A DNA stretch of 64,000 nt, from positions 31,374,501 to 31,438,500 of the forward strand of contig OX419761.1 in assembly GCA_948567375.1 (NCBI GenBank), given 5' to 3'. Each line of letters begins with the position of its first letter. Position 1 is the first letter of the stretch. Of this stretch, positions 23,900 through 35,003 are shown one piece after another. The notes below the pieces were generated by a model. That model was not told where the DNA came from. It ran no database searches and saw only the letters and a program-made list of their open reading frames with translations. A program made the position numbers and the translations under genes. This DNA comes from Lunularia cruciata (Eukaryota; Streptophyta; Marchantiopsida; Lunulariales; Lunulariaceae).

Positions 23900-24700
23900 G
23901 CTTATGTTGATTTTGTGCAATTTATAATCTATGCTTGGTGCTCTCTACACCTTGTTGGATTCTAGAAACAAATGTGTTGATTGTGTTGACCTTGGTAGCC
24001 ACCGGACGGATCTTCATCAAGCTAGAAGGTGTGAAGGGATGCTCACCATACATGAGGAAGAATGGAGTGACCCGGATGGATGCATTCATTGAATTGTTGT
24101 AAGTGAACTTCACCAACAAGAGTAGGTGTCCCACCTCTCTTGCTCTTCTAAGGTGAAGTTGCGTAACATGTCTTCAATAGTGCGATTAGCCTACTCTGTT
24201 TATCCATATATTTGTGGGTGATAAGCTATGGACATGGCCAACTTGGTTTTGAAGAAACCAAAGAGTGTTCACCAAAACAAACTAGTGAATCGAGTGCTTC
24301 AAGCTATGGTGAGAGAAGACTGCATCTAAGTATAATTGAGCTAGTTGTGGAGCAGTCACATCCTTGGTGGTAATGCATACATGAATCATTTTGCTAAGCC
24401 AGTCCACAAAGACCACGATGGAGTCAGACCCTGAGTTGGTTTTGGAGAATTCACAAAGGAGATCCATACTCACTTGTTCCCAACATTGGGTAGGAGTGGA
24501 GAGAGGTTGAAGGAGCACTACAAGAGCTTGATTAGAAACTTTGTTCTGTTGTCAAAGTAGGCAGCTATGCACGTAGTCTATCACATCATTGCTCATCTTG
24601 GGCCAATAGTAATGGTGTTGGACTGCATCCAAGGTCTTGTCCACTCCGACATAACCTACAATGGCCAAATCATGACATTCTGCTAAAATGGTGATGCGTA
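23900..24700 (-). pseudogene. Integrase of element C
   Basis: Fragments match the integrase core (EQVSMDLLCEFSKTNSGSDSIVVFVDWLSKMIH at 24380-24490) and the later MYGEHPF segment (about 24030-24060). Stops and frameshifts separate them. Confidence 0.75.
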
Positions 24701-25095
24701 ATTTTGGGATATTTGGGATCCATAATCTGCCATCACAAAAGGTGAGTCCTTAGGTGCTAGTGACACCTTTGGATGATTACACTTCTACAATCTATAGATC
24801 ATTTTTTGTAGCAGCCAAAATCTCTGGCTAGAATTCAGGGTTAATCTTAACCTTTGCCACTAAGTTGTTTGTCATTGCATGGGAGTGAATGCATCTGCAA
24901 GTTGCTTCTTACCTTCCATGTAGATGATTGTCACGTTGAAGCATTGTTGCCACTCTACCCACCAAATATGGCAACAAGATAGATCCTTCTACATCTTGAG
25001 ATAGTATGAGGTTTATGGTTTGTCTCTACTACAAATGCCTTCTCACCTAGATAGTGCTTCCAATGCTTGGTTGCAAGAACAATGGCCAACTCTTC

Positions 25096-25290
25096 TCATT
25101 TTGTGGTATGGTAGTTGCGCTCTACCAATAACAAATTTTGAGAGAAATATGCAATTGGATGCCATCCGTCATGCCACTCTTGTTGTAGGACTACTCCTAT
25201 TGCTACGCCTGATGCATCTATAGCCAACTTGATTGGACATTTTGGGTCATACCACTTCAAGATTGGTGCATGTAGCAAGGCGGCTTTCAA
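25096..25290 (-). pseudogene. RNase H of element C
   Basis: 64 codons with LAIDASGVAIGVVLQQ and HPIAYFSQ, the start of the gypsy RNase H domain, directly after reverse transcriptase. Confidence 0.8.
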
Positions 25291-25393
25291 TTCTTAAAAG
25301 GCCAACTCTTGTGTGGTTCCCCATTTCCACTTCTTCTCCTTGCCAAGTAGTGCCGTTAAAGGCTATGCAACCTTAGAGAAGTCCTTGACAAAT

Positions 25394-26240
25394 CTATGAT
25401 AGAATCCCTGTCAACCCCAAGAAGCCCTTGAGTTGAGTCTGATCTTCTGGGGCAATCCATTTTTGAATGACCTTGATTTTATCCATCAATACTTGAATTC
25501 CCTCTTCACTTACTCTATGCCCCAAGTAGTCTACTTCAGACTTGCCAAACTTGCACTTTGAGATTTTGGCATACAATCAATTCTATCTTAGAATCTGGAA
25601 GACTTCTTGTAGATGCTATTTGTGTTCCATCATCATGCTACTATATACTAAGATGTTGTCAAAGAAGAAAATAATAGACTTGTCTAAGTATGGACAAAAT
25701 ATGTCATTCATTAGACTCATGAAAGTGATAGGTGCATTGATGAGGCCAAAAGGCATCACAAGATACTCAAAGTGGCCATACTTAGTTCGAAAGGCAATTT
25801 TGTACACATCCTTCTCTGCAATTTGGATTTGATTGTAACCACTCCACAAGTCTAATTTGCTGAAATATCTTGCTCCATGGAGTTGATCAAACATGTCATG
25901 CATGCAAGGCAAGGGATATTTTTTCTTCATTATTTGTTGATTGAGACCTTGATAGTCAATGCACATGCACCTTGTACCATCCTTCTTCTTCACAAACAAG
26001 ATAGGAGCCCCATATAGTGATATGCTAGGTTAGATGAACCCTTTTTGTAGCATCTCCTCAATTTGAGTCTTACATTCCTCCAACTCATGAGGTGATAGGC
26101 GATATAGGGCCTTACAAGGAAGTATCTTCCTTGAAAGTGTCTCAATTTTATGATCTACTCTCATTTTTGGTGGTAATCCTGGGGGTAGATCATCAAGAAA
26201 GACATCTTGAAACTCATCCACCACATCTTTCAATTTCTCA
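25394..26240 (-). pseudogene. Reverse transcriptase of element C
   Basis: The frame 25616-25999 carries [44 protein letters not shown] and the catalytic strand [10 protein letters not shown], in which the second Asp of the YxDD-type motif is Asn. The N-terminal part is at 26030-26233 and the connection region (YLGHRVSEEGI) at about 25500. Confidence 0.85.
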
Positions 26241-26266
26241 AGAATTTTTCCATCAATTTGTGCACT

Positions 26267-26742
26267 CTAGACTTCTCTTATTAGACCCATCAAAAATCTA
26301 TTGGTCTTATAGATAGTTGCCGTCCCTATGACATACAAAGGCAGTTCTTGCATATATGATTTTTCAATGATTGACCATTGGTGGGTTCTCACTACTTTCT
26401 TCCTCCAATCTACCATAGGGTTGTAATGCTCTATCCATGGTATGCCTAAGATTGCATCATAATGAGCTAATTGTATTGCCACTCAATTGCTTCCTTATAT
26501 TCTCATACAAAGAGTAATACCCGTCTAGGTAACGATTCAATCCTCTCTATTTGCACGTTAGGTAACTCTACTTCTTCACTCTCATCTCTCTCTAGATTCA
26601 TTCCCAATCTTATTGCAATAGAGCAAGACAAGAAATTCTCTGTTGCTCTCAGATCTATTGATACTCTCACTTGATTGCCTTCTTGGACTCCATTCACAAC
26701 AATCAATTGTGAGGTTGCCTTTTGGGACCTTTGCGTGTTCAT
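26267..26742 (-). pseudogene. Protease region of element C
   Basis: The upstream frame has VSIDLRATENFLS (the DSGAT-type site altered to DLRAT), followed in another frame by the YDAILGIPWIEHYNP segment typical of gypsy proteases. Confidence 0.75.
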
Positions 26743-26879
26743 CTTCTTCCTTCCTTTGCTTCTCTACTTCCTTATTGAGCCAATAAGGCCGTGATGTACA
26801 TTTATTGGCAATCTTTTTTTTTGAAAGTGATTTCCACCTCCTCCTCTTCAATGCATCTCTTCATGTTGTTCAAAGATTG

Positions 26880-28450
26880 TTTTTATGAAGACCGAGGGCC
26901 TCTAGGGAAACAAGCTCAATAGTTGATAGATATGTGCCCAATATAGCTACAATTTTAACAACGACGTTGTTCTCCTCAAGTTCCTTCTCCTTGTGGGACT
27001 CCATCTCTTTGTTCTTCTACCCGTCCATGCTCTCCTTGAAGCGGTCATGCTCCTTGATCTTGAAATCGAAGGTTGCCCAATTCCATTGGTACTAGTCCAC
27101 CCATGTGTGGCATTTCTGCCCAATAATGTTGAGATGGAAGTACTACCTCCACCCAATGCTCTTGCTATTCTTTGCATATAAGCAATGGCTTCAATACCGT
27201 ACAAGGATTTTGCACCATGACTTCTTGGTGAATCCGCTCCTTCAACCCTCATTTGAAATTGTCAAGAGCCTCTGTTAGTCTCATGTCAATTATTGCGACT
27301 TGTAGATCCAAAAATGCCTCTACATACTCTTGTATGATGTTCTTTTGTCTCAATCCCCATAGTTGGGTTTGGGCCATCTATACAGAATCCACCAATTGGA
27401 AATTCTTCAACAATCCTTCTTGCATTGTTGTCCACATGACCTCTCTTCTCTCTACCAACATGGATCGTTCCTAAGCATCGTACCATGTGAGGGCTTTATT
27501 GGTCAAGTACACACATGCAAACATGCCTGCAACATGCTCCGTGATCTCTATTGAGAACAATCAAAAATATTGATTCATTCTCAAGATCTTATTTTCCACT
27601 ACTCCCATAGTACGTTGTCCCTTGTAAAGCTCGATGTTGCAGGTCTTCTTCATCCGGAGTAGCAATGTGGCTTCATTGTTGACAGGGTTTGTAGGCACAG
27701 GTGCCTCTCCAAGTACTTTAGTTGTAAGTACTAGGTTTTGAGACAACTCTTTTTCTTGCATTGCTTGATCATTCCTGATGATTTGCACTTGACTTTGTAA
27801 TATCTCCATGTTCATCTTAATCTCTCAAAATTTATTCAACATCCTTTGCATTCCTTGCACCAGCTCTTGCAATTGCAAACCCATGGTTCTTGCAACAATC
27901 AATTGCTAATGTCTACTTCAATACATAGTCAATATGATTACTCTGGAAGGCACATGAACTATTGGAACTACCATTGGGACCTCAAAAGCTATCACTCGTT
28001 GATAATACTCTTCACCAAAATTCCTAACCATAAAATCTCTAAATATCACTTTTGGTCTCACTACATAAAAAATTTCTACTTGAGTGTTGAACAAGCAAGG
28101 ATTTGGGACATTAACATCCACAATATCATAATAGAATGTAGATTGTCAAATCCCACTATCTGTCATATACCACCATAGGTAGAATCACTAGGTTTGGTGA
28201 GTTCATCACCTTATCCATGAATTTTTCTCCAAAGTAATAAACTAGGGATACCCTCATTTGCTCACACTGGATGTACATAACCTTGATGTGGAATGGATTC
28301 AAGAATGGAAAGTTAGGTGCGGGAAATTGTCCTCTCGGTGCATCCATCCCATCCACTTTCTAAAGTCCTTCCTAAGTCTAGCAATTACTCTATGTTCTCC
28401 ATCTCAAATTACTCAATCTCAATAGTCTATGTTCTTCCAAGATGGATGAT
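26880..28450 (-). pseudogene. Gag of element C
   Basis: Capsid fragments lie across this span. A broken CCHC knuckle (C.NCSYIGHISINY) is at about 26915-26960, with a stop inside and the last Cys replaced by Tyr. The N-terminal end with Gln/Glu-rich sequence is at 27561-27815. Confidence 0.6.
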
Positions 28451-29742
28451 CCACTATCTTGGACTAAAACACTCACTCTAATACCATTGTAATATTCCAA
28501 GGACAAGAGAAGAGAAAACACACAAATTTCACACTCAATCATCCAATGTTCCAAAGGAGCACCTTCTCTTTATTATATAGACAAAGAGGATCTCCTGCAA
28601 GGAAGCTCCACCATAGGATTAAGCACATGGATATGTAATATGTCAGCAAGCTCCACCCTTGGATTACTTACTTGGATGAATAATCACATAGGTGAAGTAC
28701 CATTGGAAAGCTCTCGATGAGACAAACTAGGGGGTAGGGAAGGTAAGTTTTTCTTCCAATGGGAAGGAGGAGGAGGAGAATCGCACATTCTTGAGGCCTA
28801 ATTCATCTGTTTAGGCCTCCAAAATTGGCTTCAAATATTTCAAGCATATTTCAGTTCCTATTCTATTAGTAGAAGTCCCCTTTTGGTGATACCTCTTTCT
28901 GATCTGTTTAGTCCATCATGAGTAATATCCTTCCAAATGTTACCAAACCAATTCTCACCTTTGAATCATATGTCTAGCTATTGGTTCTAAGGTTTTCAAG
29001 TTTATTTTGGTTTTTGCCCTATTAGTAGAAGTACTCTTTTGGTGATACTTCTATCTGATCTATTTGACCATCATGTATAACATCATTCCAAATGTTACCA
29101 AACCAAATTTCACATCTAGATCATATGGTTAGCTCTTGGTATTACAAAAGGACTTGAGAGGAGTTAATTCCTAAGAAGTTATCAAAATCAATGGGAGAGA
29201 TCATCAAGAGGATGAAAGCAATGTTGAGTACTGAAGCTAAGGTAAAGTTGGTCAAGGCAAGATTGTAAAAATTGAAATTGCTTGTGCATGAAACTAACAA
29301 AGTAGAAGGTGAAGGACACCAAATTCAATAATCTTTTGATTCGCCTAAGAGATAGATTAGATAGAAAGATGATTAAAGTAGGAGACAATGTCTATCTCTA
29401 TTAGATTTAGTTAGATCAAAATTAGTTGAAATTGGTAGTAATATGAAGATAGGACCCCAATGTGAAGTAGAGGAAGTAGGAGTGTAGGTGACTTTGAGTG
29501 AATCACCTAAGTTAGTAGAAGAAGTTAGGATAGAAGAGGTAGCTCATAAGACTATGAATTTAGTCCCAATTTAGACTAAAGATAGGACTAGAGTAGAAGA
29601 GGAAGTTGATAAAGAGGATGAACCCAAAGTGCAGGAAACACTTGAAGGTAACTTTGGTGTAGAAGCCAAAGCTGAAGTAGAAATCAGATTTGATTAGGAG
29701 TAATTGTTTGAGATTTGAAGAGGTAGATATGAAGAAGTGAAG

Positions 29743-30471
29743 TGATATTTTGGATCTGCATATTTGTAAAATAGCAGTTGAAGCGATTTAGGCAGCTTTA
29801 TAATTGTTGAGTGCTTTGCCTATTTAAAGGAGGCATTTGCAATGTTATGTTGTTCAAATTTTATATGTTCAAAGTTGAGTAAAGCAAAGTGTTGTAACTT
29901 AGTGCTTGTTGTTTTAGCTTAATTTCAAGTATCAATCTTGTTTGTGTATTTGTGAGTCTTTGGAGAAGTTTGAACTGCAAATCTAAGTGTGTTACATTCT
30001 ATAGCCCTAATTTCTATTTTATGTGTTTGATCTTGAAGGGAGTGCAATCAAGGCAATGCCTTGATAGATTTGTGGGGAATCATAGTGTTGGTAGTATTTT
30101 TCATATATGATCACAATGTTGGATTGATGCAAAGCAACTTTGACTAAAGAAATTGTACCTTCAAGAAGGATGGAACACAATTCTGAGGCAAAGGCATTTC
30201 ATGGTGAAGTAGCCTTCTTCAGGCAAACTCAGTCATCACAATCAATGTCAATTTAGAAAGGATTTGAAGAATTTTGATTATGGATGTTGTTAATTTGCAA
30301 GACACAAAACTGCAATTAAGTTCTTATTACCCTTTTTTGGGTATGATTTCTACCCAAGAAGAAATGTTTGTTACTTTTAATTCATATTTGACCATTCTTG
30401 ACCAATATCTCTATAGGAACAAATGATTACTTACTGATTATTGCAAAGGTAATACTTGTTAGGTTGTCATA
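29743..30471 (+). repeat. 3' end region of the D-family LTR
   Basis: 729 bases matching 43534-44300 and 47750-48505 in reverse complement. It includes a likely R/U5 region and ends GTTGTCATA, where the relatives end GTTGTCACA or GTTGTCAGA. Confidence 0.7.
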
Positions 30472-32117
30472 CAAGTTTAGTTTTGAAGACTCCAAAGAGT
30501 GTTCTCCAAAACAAACTAGTGAACTAAGTGCTGCAATCTATGATGAGCACTCAAGATATTCCATGTTGAGAAAAGACCATAGCTGAGTACAATTGAGCCA
30601 ATTGCGGTGCAATCACATCCTTGGTTGTAGGACACAAATGAATCATTTTGCTTAGTTGATCGACAAAGACTACAATGGAGTCAAAACTTAAGGTGTTCTT
30701 GGACAATTCATAAACTAGATCCATGTTGATTTTCTCTCAACATTGTGTAGGAGTAGGAAGAAGTTGAAGAAGACCTTGAGAGCTTGATTAAGAGCTTGAT
30801 TTTTTTGATAGAGGAAGCAACTTTGAACATAATCCACCACATCTTGGCCCATCTTGGACCAATAGTAACAACATTTGGCTGCATCTAAGGTTTTGTCCAC
30901 TCCAACATGACCTATAATAGCAAAATTATGACATTCAACAAGAATGGTGGTTTGTAGGTCTAAAGTATCAAGGATCCATAACTTGCCATCTAGGAAAATG
31001 AGTCCTTAGGTGCAAGATGACACCTTTAGATTATGATTGAGTACCTACAATCTACAGATTAGTCTTTACAGCATCAAGAATCCTTGTTTGGGAATTTGGG
31101 TTCATCTCAACCTTTACAATCAAATTGTTCACCATATGCATCTAGGTGAATCCATCCACAAGTTGCTTCTTGCACTCCACATATATGGTAATCATGTTTA
31201 AAAATTTTCTACACTCTACCCAACAAATCTATTGACATGATAGGTCTTTTTGTATCTCCAGGTAGACTAGGGGTTTGTGGTCTATCTCAACTACAAATTT
31301 TTTCTTGCCAATAGTGCTTCCAATGCTTGGTGGCAAGGATAATTACCAACTCTTTTCATTTGATAGTGTGATAATTTTGCTCTATTGGTAATAATTTTCA
31401 AGAGAGATATGCAATTAGGTGCCATCTGTCCTTCCATTCTTGTTGTAAAATTACTCTTATTTGCTCTATTGGTAATACCTTTCAAGAGAAATATGCAATT
31501 AAATACCATTCATCCTTCCATTCTTGTTGTAAAATCACTCTTATTGTAATGTTTGATGCATCTATAGCCCGCTTGATTGGATGTTTAGAATCATACCATT
31601 TCAAGATTGATACATACATTAATATATTTTTCAATGCTTGAAAGGTAAGTTCTTGTTTTGTTTCACACATCCATTTCTCTCTCTTGCTAAGTAATGATGT
31701 TAAGGGGTTGTGTAACCTTGGAGACATCCTTGACAAAACAAATGACAGAATCCAATTAATCTAAAGAAACTCTTTAGTTGAATCAAAACCTCTAGAACAT
31801 CCCACTTCTGAATGACTTCTATTTTATTTAATCAAACTTTGATACCTTTTGCACTTACTCTATGAGCCAAGTAATCTACTTCAAACTTGCCAAACTTACA
31901 TATTGAGATTTTAGCATAAAATTGATTCTTTCATAGAATCTAGAGAACTTATCACAAATGTTTCTTATACTCTTTCATTGTCTTATTATAGACTCATATA
32001 TCATCAAAAAATCTGAGAATAGATTTATCCAAGTGTGGATAAACTATATCATTCATCAAACTCATGAAAGTGGTCAATGCATTTGTGAGGCCAAATTACA
32101 TCACTAGGTACTCAAAT
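30472..32117 (-). mobile_element. Fragment G: integrase to reverse transcriptase of the host chromovirus
   Basis: Closely follows element C (24240-25760) in order and wording: integrase zinc-binding region (30715-30900), RNase H (YDSKHPIKRAIDAS, 31482-31736) and reverse transcriptase connection up to 32117. I read it as part of the same host element as 43260-58397, cut by element B. About 490 bases of reverse transcriptase expected between the two parts are missing. Confidence 0.65.
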
Positions 32118-32577
32118 TGTAACAATATGAAGCTTACCAATGAGTTATTTGAGACTAATGAATTAGCAAATAGGCCAAATTAGCTAAGAATATTCTAGAA
32201 GCATCTAGGAAGATACTTGGCACCTTCTAAGTGTTGGGTAATATGCACGCCAAGGAGGAAGCTTGTTGGGAAGCTCCTTGGCTAGCTTAGCTTGCATGCC
32301 AAGTAGGTAGTTTCTAAAAGGAAGCTTCTAGGGAAGCTTCTTGGTTAGCTTGCACTCCAAATAGGCAGTTTCTAGAAGGAAGCTTCTTGAGAAGCTTTTT
32401 GGTTAACTTGGCTTGCACTCCAAGCAAGTGGCTTTAGGAAAGTCCTTGAGAAGCTTCTCAAGAGCCTTGATATTTCATTATAAATACCAAAGCCTAAGCT
32501 CATGTTAGGCATTTGGAGTTTCTCTCATTCAAGTGTCCCAATATGATTTCCACTCTGGTTTTCCATTCTCTTATATC
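32118..32577 (+). repeat. 5' LTR of element B
   Basis: Starts TGTAACAATATG and is related to the LTRs of element I (34054-34754, 39338-39935, inverted). A perfect three-module heat-shock element is at 32187-32201 and a TATAAATA at 32479-32486. It is cut near its end by the LTR at 32578. Confidence 0.75.
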
Positions 32578-33505
32578 TGTCACACCATTTGTAGCATCGC
32601 ATCTAGATTGCTTGGACTCTAGAGTAGTAGTGTTGGTAGTCAAGAGTATTTTGGTAGTTACTCATAGGTTAGCTATTGACTGTCAGATTTCATATTTAAG
32701 GTACTGACTACATGGTAGAGCCCACTATCACTTAGCACCATTTGCACCTTTGGATGTGTTGTCAACGAGACCATTAGGGTTTAAGACCTAGCTCGAGTCC
32801 GGGGGTATACTTTTGAAGTGCAAATCTAGAGAGCTCACTTCTTTGATGTTAAGCCTTTGAGTTCCTGGCTATAGTAGACAGAGGCCAATTAGCATCACTT
32901 GGATTCTTTTAGCTAGAGTATGTGTGGCTTGACTATAATCAATGCCCAACTGTTGGCAGATTATTGAGTGACAAATCCAGTACTAATCTAATTGAGTGTG
33001 ATTCAAGTTGTGTAAACAAAATGATTACATCAAAGAAATGAGGTCAAGGGGAAATCAAGTGTAGGAATTGAGAGTGTTGGTAGTATCTCCAAGACTTGCT
33101 GATCATTAGTAGCTCGATCAAAGGTCTAATTTTCCCTACTATGCAAAAGTTCATTCAATTGATGTAGATTTGCAATGAGGCAAACAGTGTGTGGGAGCGC
33201 CGGCCAAATTTTGAACAAAGAGAAGCAATTTTCAAGCAATAATTATGATTTTGAGCTTAGGAGGTGAAAGTATGACCAATTTGGTACAAGTTGAGGTCAA
33301 AAAGTGAAACTGAAGGTGGAGTTTAGAACCCATCCTTGTGAATTTGTGATTTGGAAAAACTTATCATTTCAATTGGCTTGAGTGGAGAGTTAGCGGAGGA
33401 TTTGGCGGTCAGCCAACTTTAGGGATTTATGTCAAATTTTTGCTAGAGTTTACGTTAAAATTTGGTCAAATTTAGAGGAGTTTTGCCAGATTTAGAGAGG
33501 GTTCA
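32578..33505 (+). repeat. LTR H, a second copy of the element A LTR
   Basis: Matches 19648-20553 in reverse complement from TGTCACACCATTTGTAG onwards, including 'gagctcacttctttgatgtt' and 'gagaagcaattttcaagc'. Similarity fades after about 33505. No internal element-A genes follow, so it is a solo or truncated LTR inserted in element B. Confidence 0.75.
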
Positions 33506-33860
33506 AAGTGACAAGAAGAAAGGCCTCATTTGGCATTTAGAGGCTTTGAGGTATAAGGCTATGGGCTATGAGAGGTTATAAAGGGCGAGAAGGGCCAGCA
33601 AGCTAGCTTGCTAGCATGAGGCTAGCTAGTTTAGAGTAGATTTTGGTCATTGTTTGGCAAAATCTGCCCACCCTATTAGATTGTGCGCAATAAAGTTTGA
33701 CCGTAGATCTTTGGTTCTTAGACTAATGTCCTAGCCAATTGGTCCACCCTCACTTGTTGTCCTTGTGACTATTCCATTGGTATTTTTACACTTGTAGCTT
33801 TGGCTAGGAGAGACAATTTGATCCCATTCTTGGTGACCCCAACCTTCACATAACCTACCA
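33506..33860. other. Unassigned sequence between LTR H and element B gag
   Basis: Contains the palindrome gctagcttgctagc near 33600 and TGGTGACCCCAACC at 33831, which could be a primer binding site. No open frame of note. Confidence 0.3.
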
Positions 33861-34053
33861 ATACATTATAAACAAGTGAAGAAGCTAGCACCAATGGAGA
33901 TTGATATTGTCCAATGGAGAATATTGGGGACTAAAATAGAGAAAGATTGTGACAAAATGGTGGTGATTGCTTTTATTGTTGCCACATTGGACATCACAGT
34001 GTTAAATGTCCATTCAAGCATGAGCAACTTCAACAAATCACCCAGATGGAGGT
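33861..34053 (+). pseudogene. Gag end of element B with CCHC zinc knuckle
   Basis: A CX2CX4HX4C knuckle (CFYCCHIGHHSVKC) is encoded at 33968-34009. Its frame continues (KHEQLQQITQMEV) to the insertion point of element I at 34053 and resumes at 39941 beyond the second target-site copy. Confidence 0.75.
34049..34053 (+). repeat. Target-site duplication of element I, left copy
   Basis: GAGGT, identical to 39936-39940. Confidence 0.92.
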
Positions 34054-34754
34054 TGTAAAAGACTGAGACCAAGGAGAGAAATAGGAGAATGGAAACTCAC
34101 ATTGGAACACTTGAATGAGTGAAAACTCCAAATGCCTAGCATGAGCTTTGGCTTTGGTATTTATAGATAGCATACAAGGCCTTCTTGAGAAGCTTCTCAA
34201 GGGCCTTGTATGCTATCTAATGAGGGAAAACTCCAAATGAGGGAAAACTCCAAATGCCTAGCATGAGCTTTGGCTTTGGTATTTATAGATATTGGCATTT
34301 GGAAGCTTCTTGAGAAGCTTCTCAAGCCACTTTCTTAGATTGCAAGCCAAGTTAACTAGGAAGCTTCTCAAGAAGCTTCCTTCTAGAAGCCGTTTACTGG
34401 ATGTGCAAGCCAAGCTAGTTGGAAGCTTCTAGAAGCTTCCTTCTAGAAGCTATTTACTTGTAGTGCAAGCCAAGTTAGCCGGGAAGCTTCCCAAGAAGCT
34501 TCTTAGATACTTCTAGAATATTCTAGGCTAATTTGTCTTATGTGCTACTTTGTAAGTCTGACTAACTTTGTCGCTAAACTCCATATTATTACATAGCTTC
34601 CTTCTAGAAGCTACTTACTTGCGGTGCAAGCTAAGCTAGTTGAGAAGCTTCCCAAGAAGCTTCTTAGATACTACCAGAATATTCTAGGCTAATTTGTCTT
34701 ATGTGCCAGTTCATAAGTCTGACTAACTTTGTCGCTAAACTCCATTTTATTACA
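34054..34754 (-). repeat. 3' LTR of element I with heat-shock-type arrays
   Basis: Ends ..TTTTACA (34054). TATAAATA on the minus strand at about 34280-34287 is repeated near 34160. A perfect four-module element GGAAGCTTCTAGAAGCTTCC lies at 34421-34440 and a perfect three-module element at 34510-34524, both upstream of the TATA box in the element's sense. A block of about 190 bases is duplicated inside the LTR. Confidence 0.88.
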
Positions 34755-34799
34755 TATTCCCCCACCACTAGTTGGTGATGTCCTCGTCGCCAGTGAAAC

Positions 34800-34915
34800 T
34801 TTGAATTCTTGGATAGCCTTTTGTGCATTCTAGAGGTGAGAAAGAGGTTCCCATGTGGTATCATGAAGGGGATACCCTTTCCAAAGGACCTTGTACTCTG
34901 TATGTTGGCGACCGC
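34800..34915 (-). pseudogene. Chromodomain of element I
   Basis: The minus strand encodes TEYKVLWKGYPLHDTTWEPLSHL, a stop, then NAQKAIQEFK. The aromatic residues and WKGYP/TWEP pattern identify a chromodomain at the end of pol. Confidence 0.85.
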
Positions 34916-35003
34916 CTCATTGAATATGGCAACGTGCAAGGATACAATCAACTATGTACTCCTCATGATCATTGATATGGACAAGAAGAGGGGGAGGTTG
35001 GAC

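Larger units (their letters stand above)
22669..29146 (-). mobile_element. Element C: chromovirus (Ty3/gypsy), structurally complete, coding-dead
   Basis: LTRs at 22669-23402 (3') and 28488-29146 (5') both start TGTAATACC or a derivative and end ..TTACA. A primer binding site (TGGTATTAGAGTG, 28475-28487) matches initiator Met tRNA loosely. A polypurine tract (GGAGGGAGG) adjoins the 3' LTR at about 23405-23415. Target sites AAAGG flank it. The internal order is gag, protease, reverse transcriptase, RNase H, integrase, chromodomain. Stops and frameshifts break every domain. Confidence 0.92.
20554..30471 (+). mobile_element. Element D: long-LTR copy split by element C
   Basis: Two parts, 20554-22668 and 29147-30471, read as one once element C is removed. 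Both match the 3.7 kb LTRs at 43534-47213 and 47750-51505. It holds a decayed coiled-coil frame (for example NFLAYNWNLSFPSF and SDWRLVLGREVE near 20860-21010, and EELKMYQDGLEVER just left of C, continuing to right of C). The LTR end region is at 29743-30471 and finishes GTTGTCATA. The LTR start is missing where element A begins. It sits inside the chromovirus pol sequence that resumes at 30472. Confidence 0.7.

Noticed and set aside
34054-34754. GAAGCTTC arrays as a CRISPR-like array
   Set aside because: Plant DNA, irregular spacing, and the repeats lie in an LTR; they are palindromic promoter modules.
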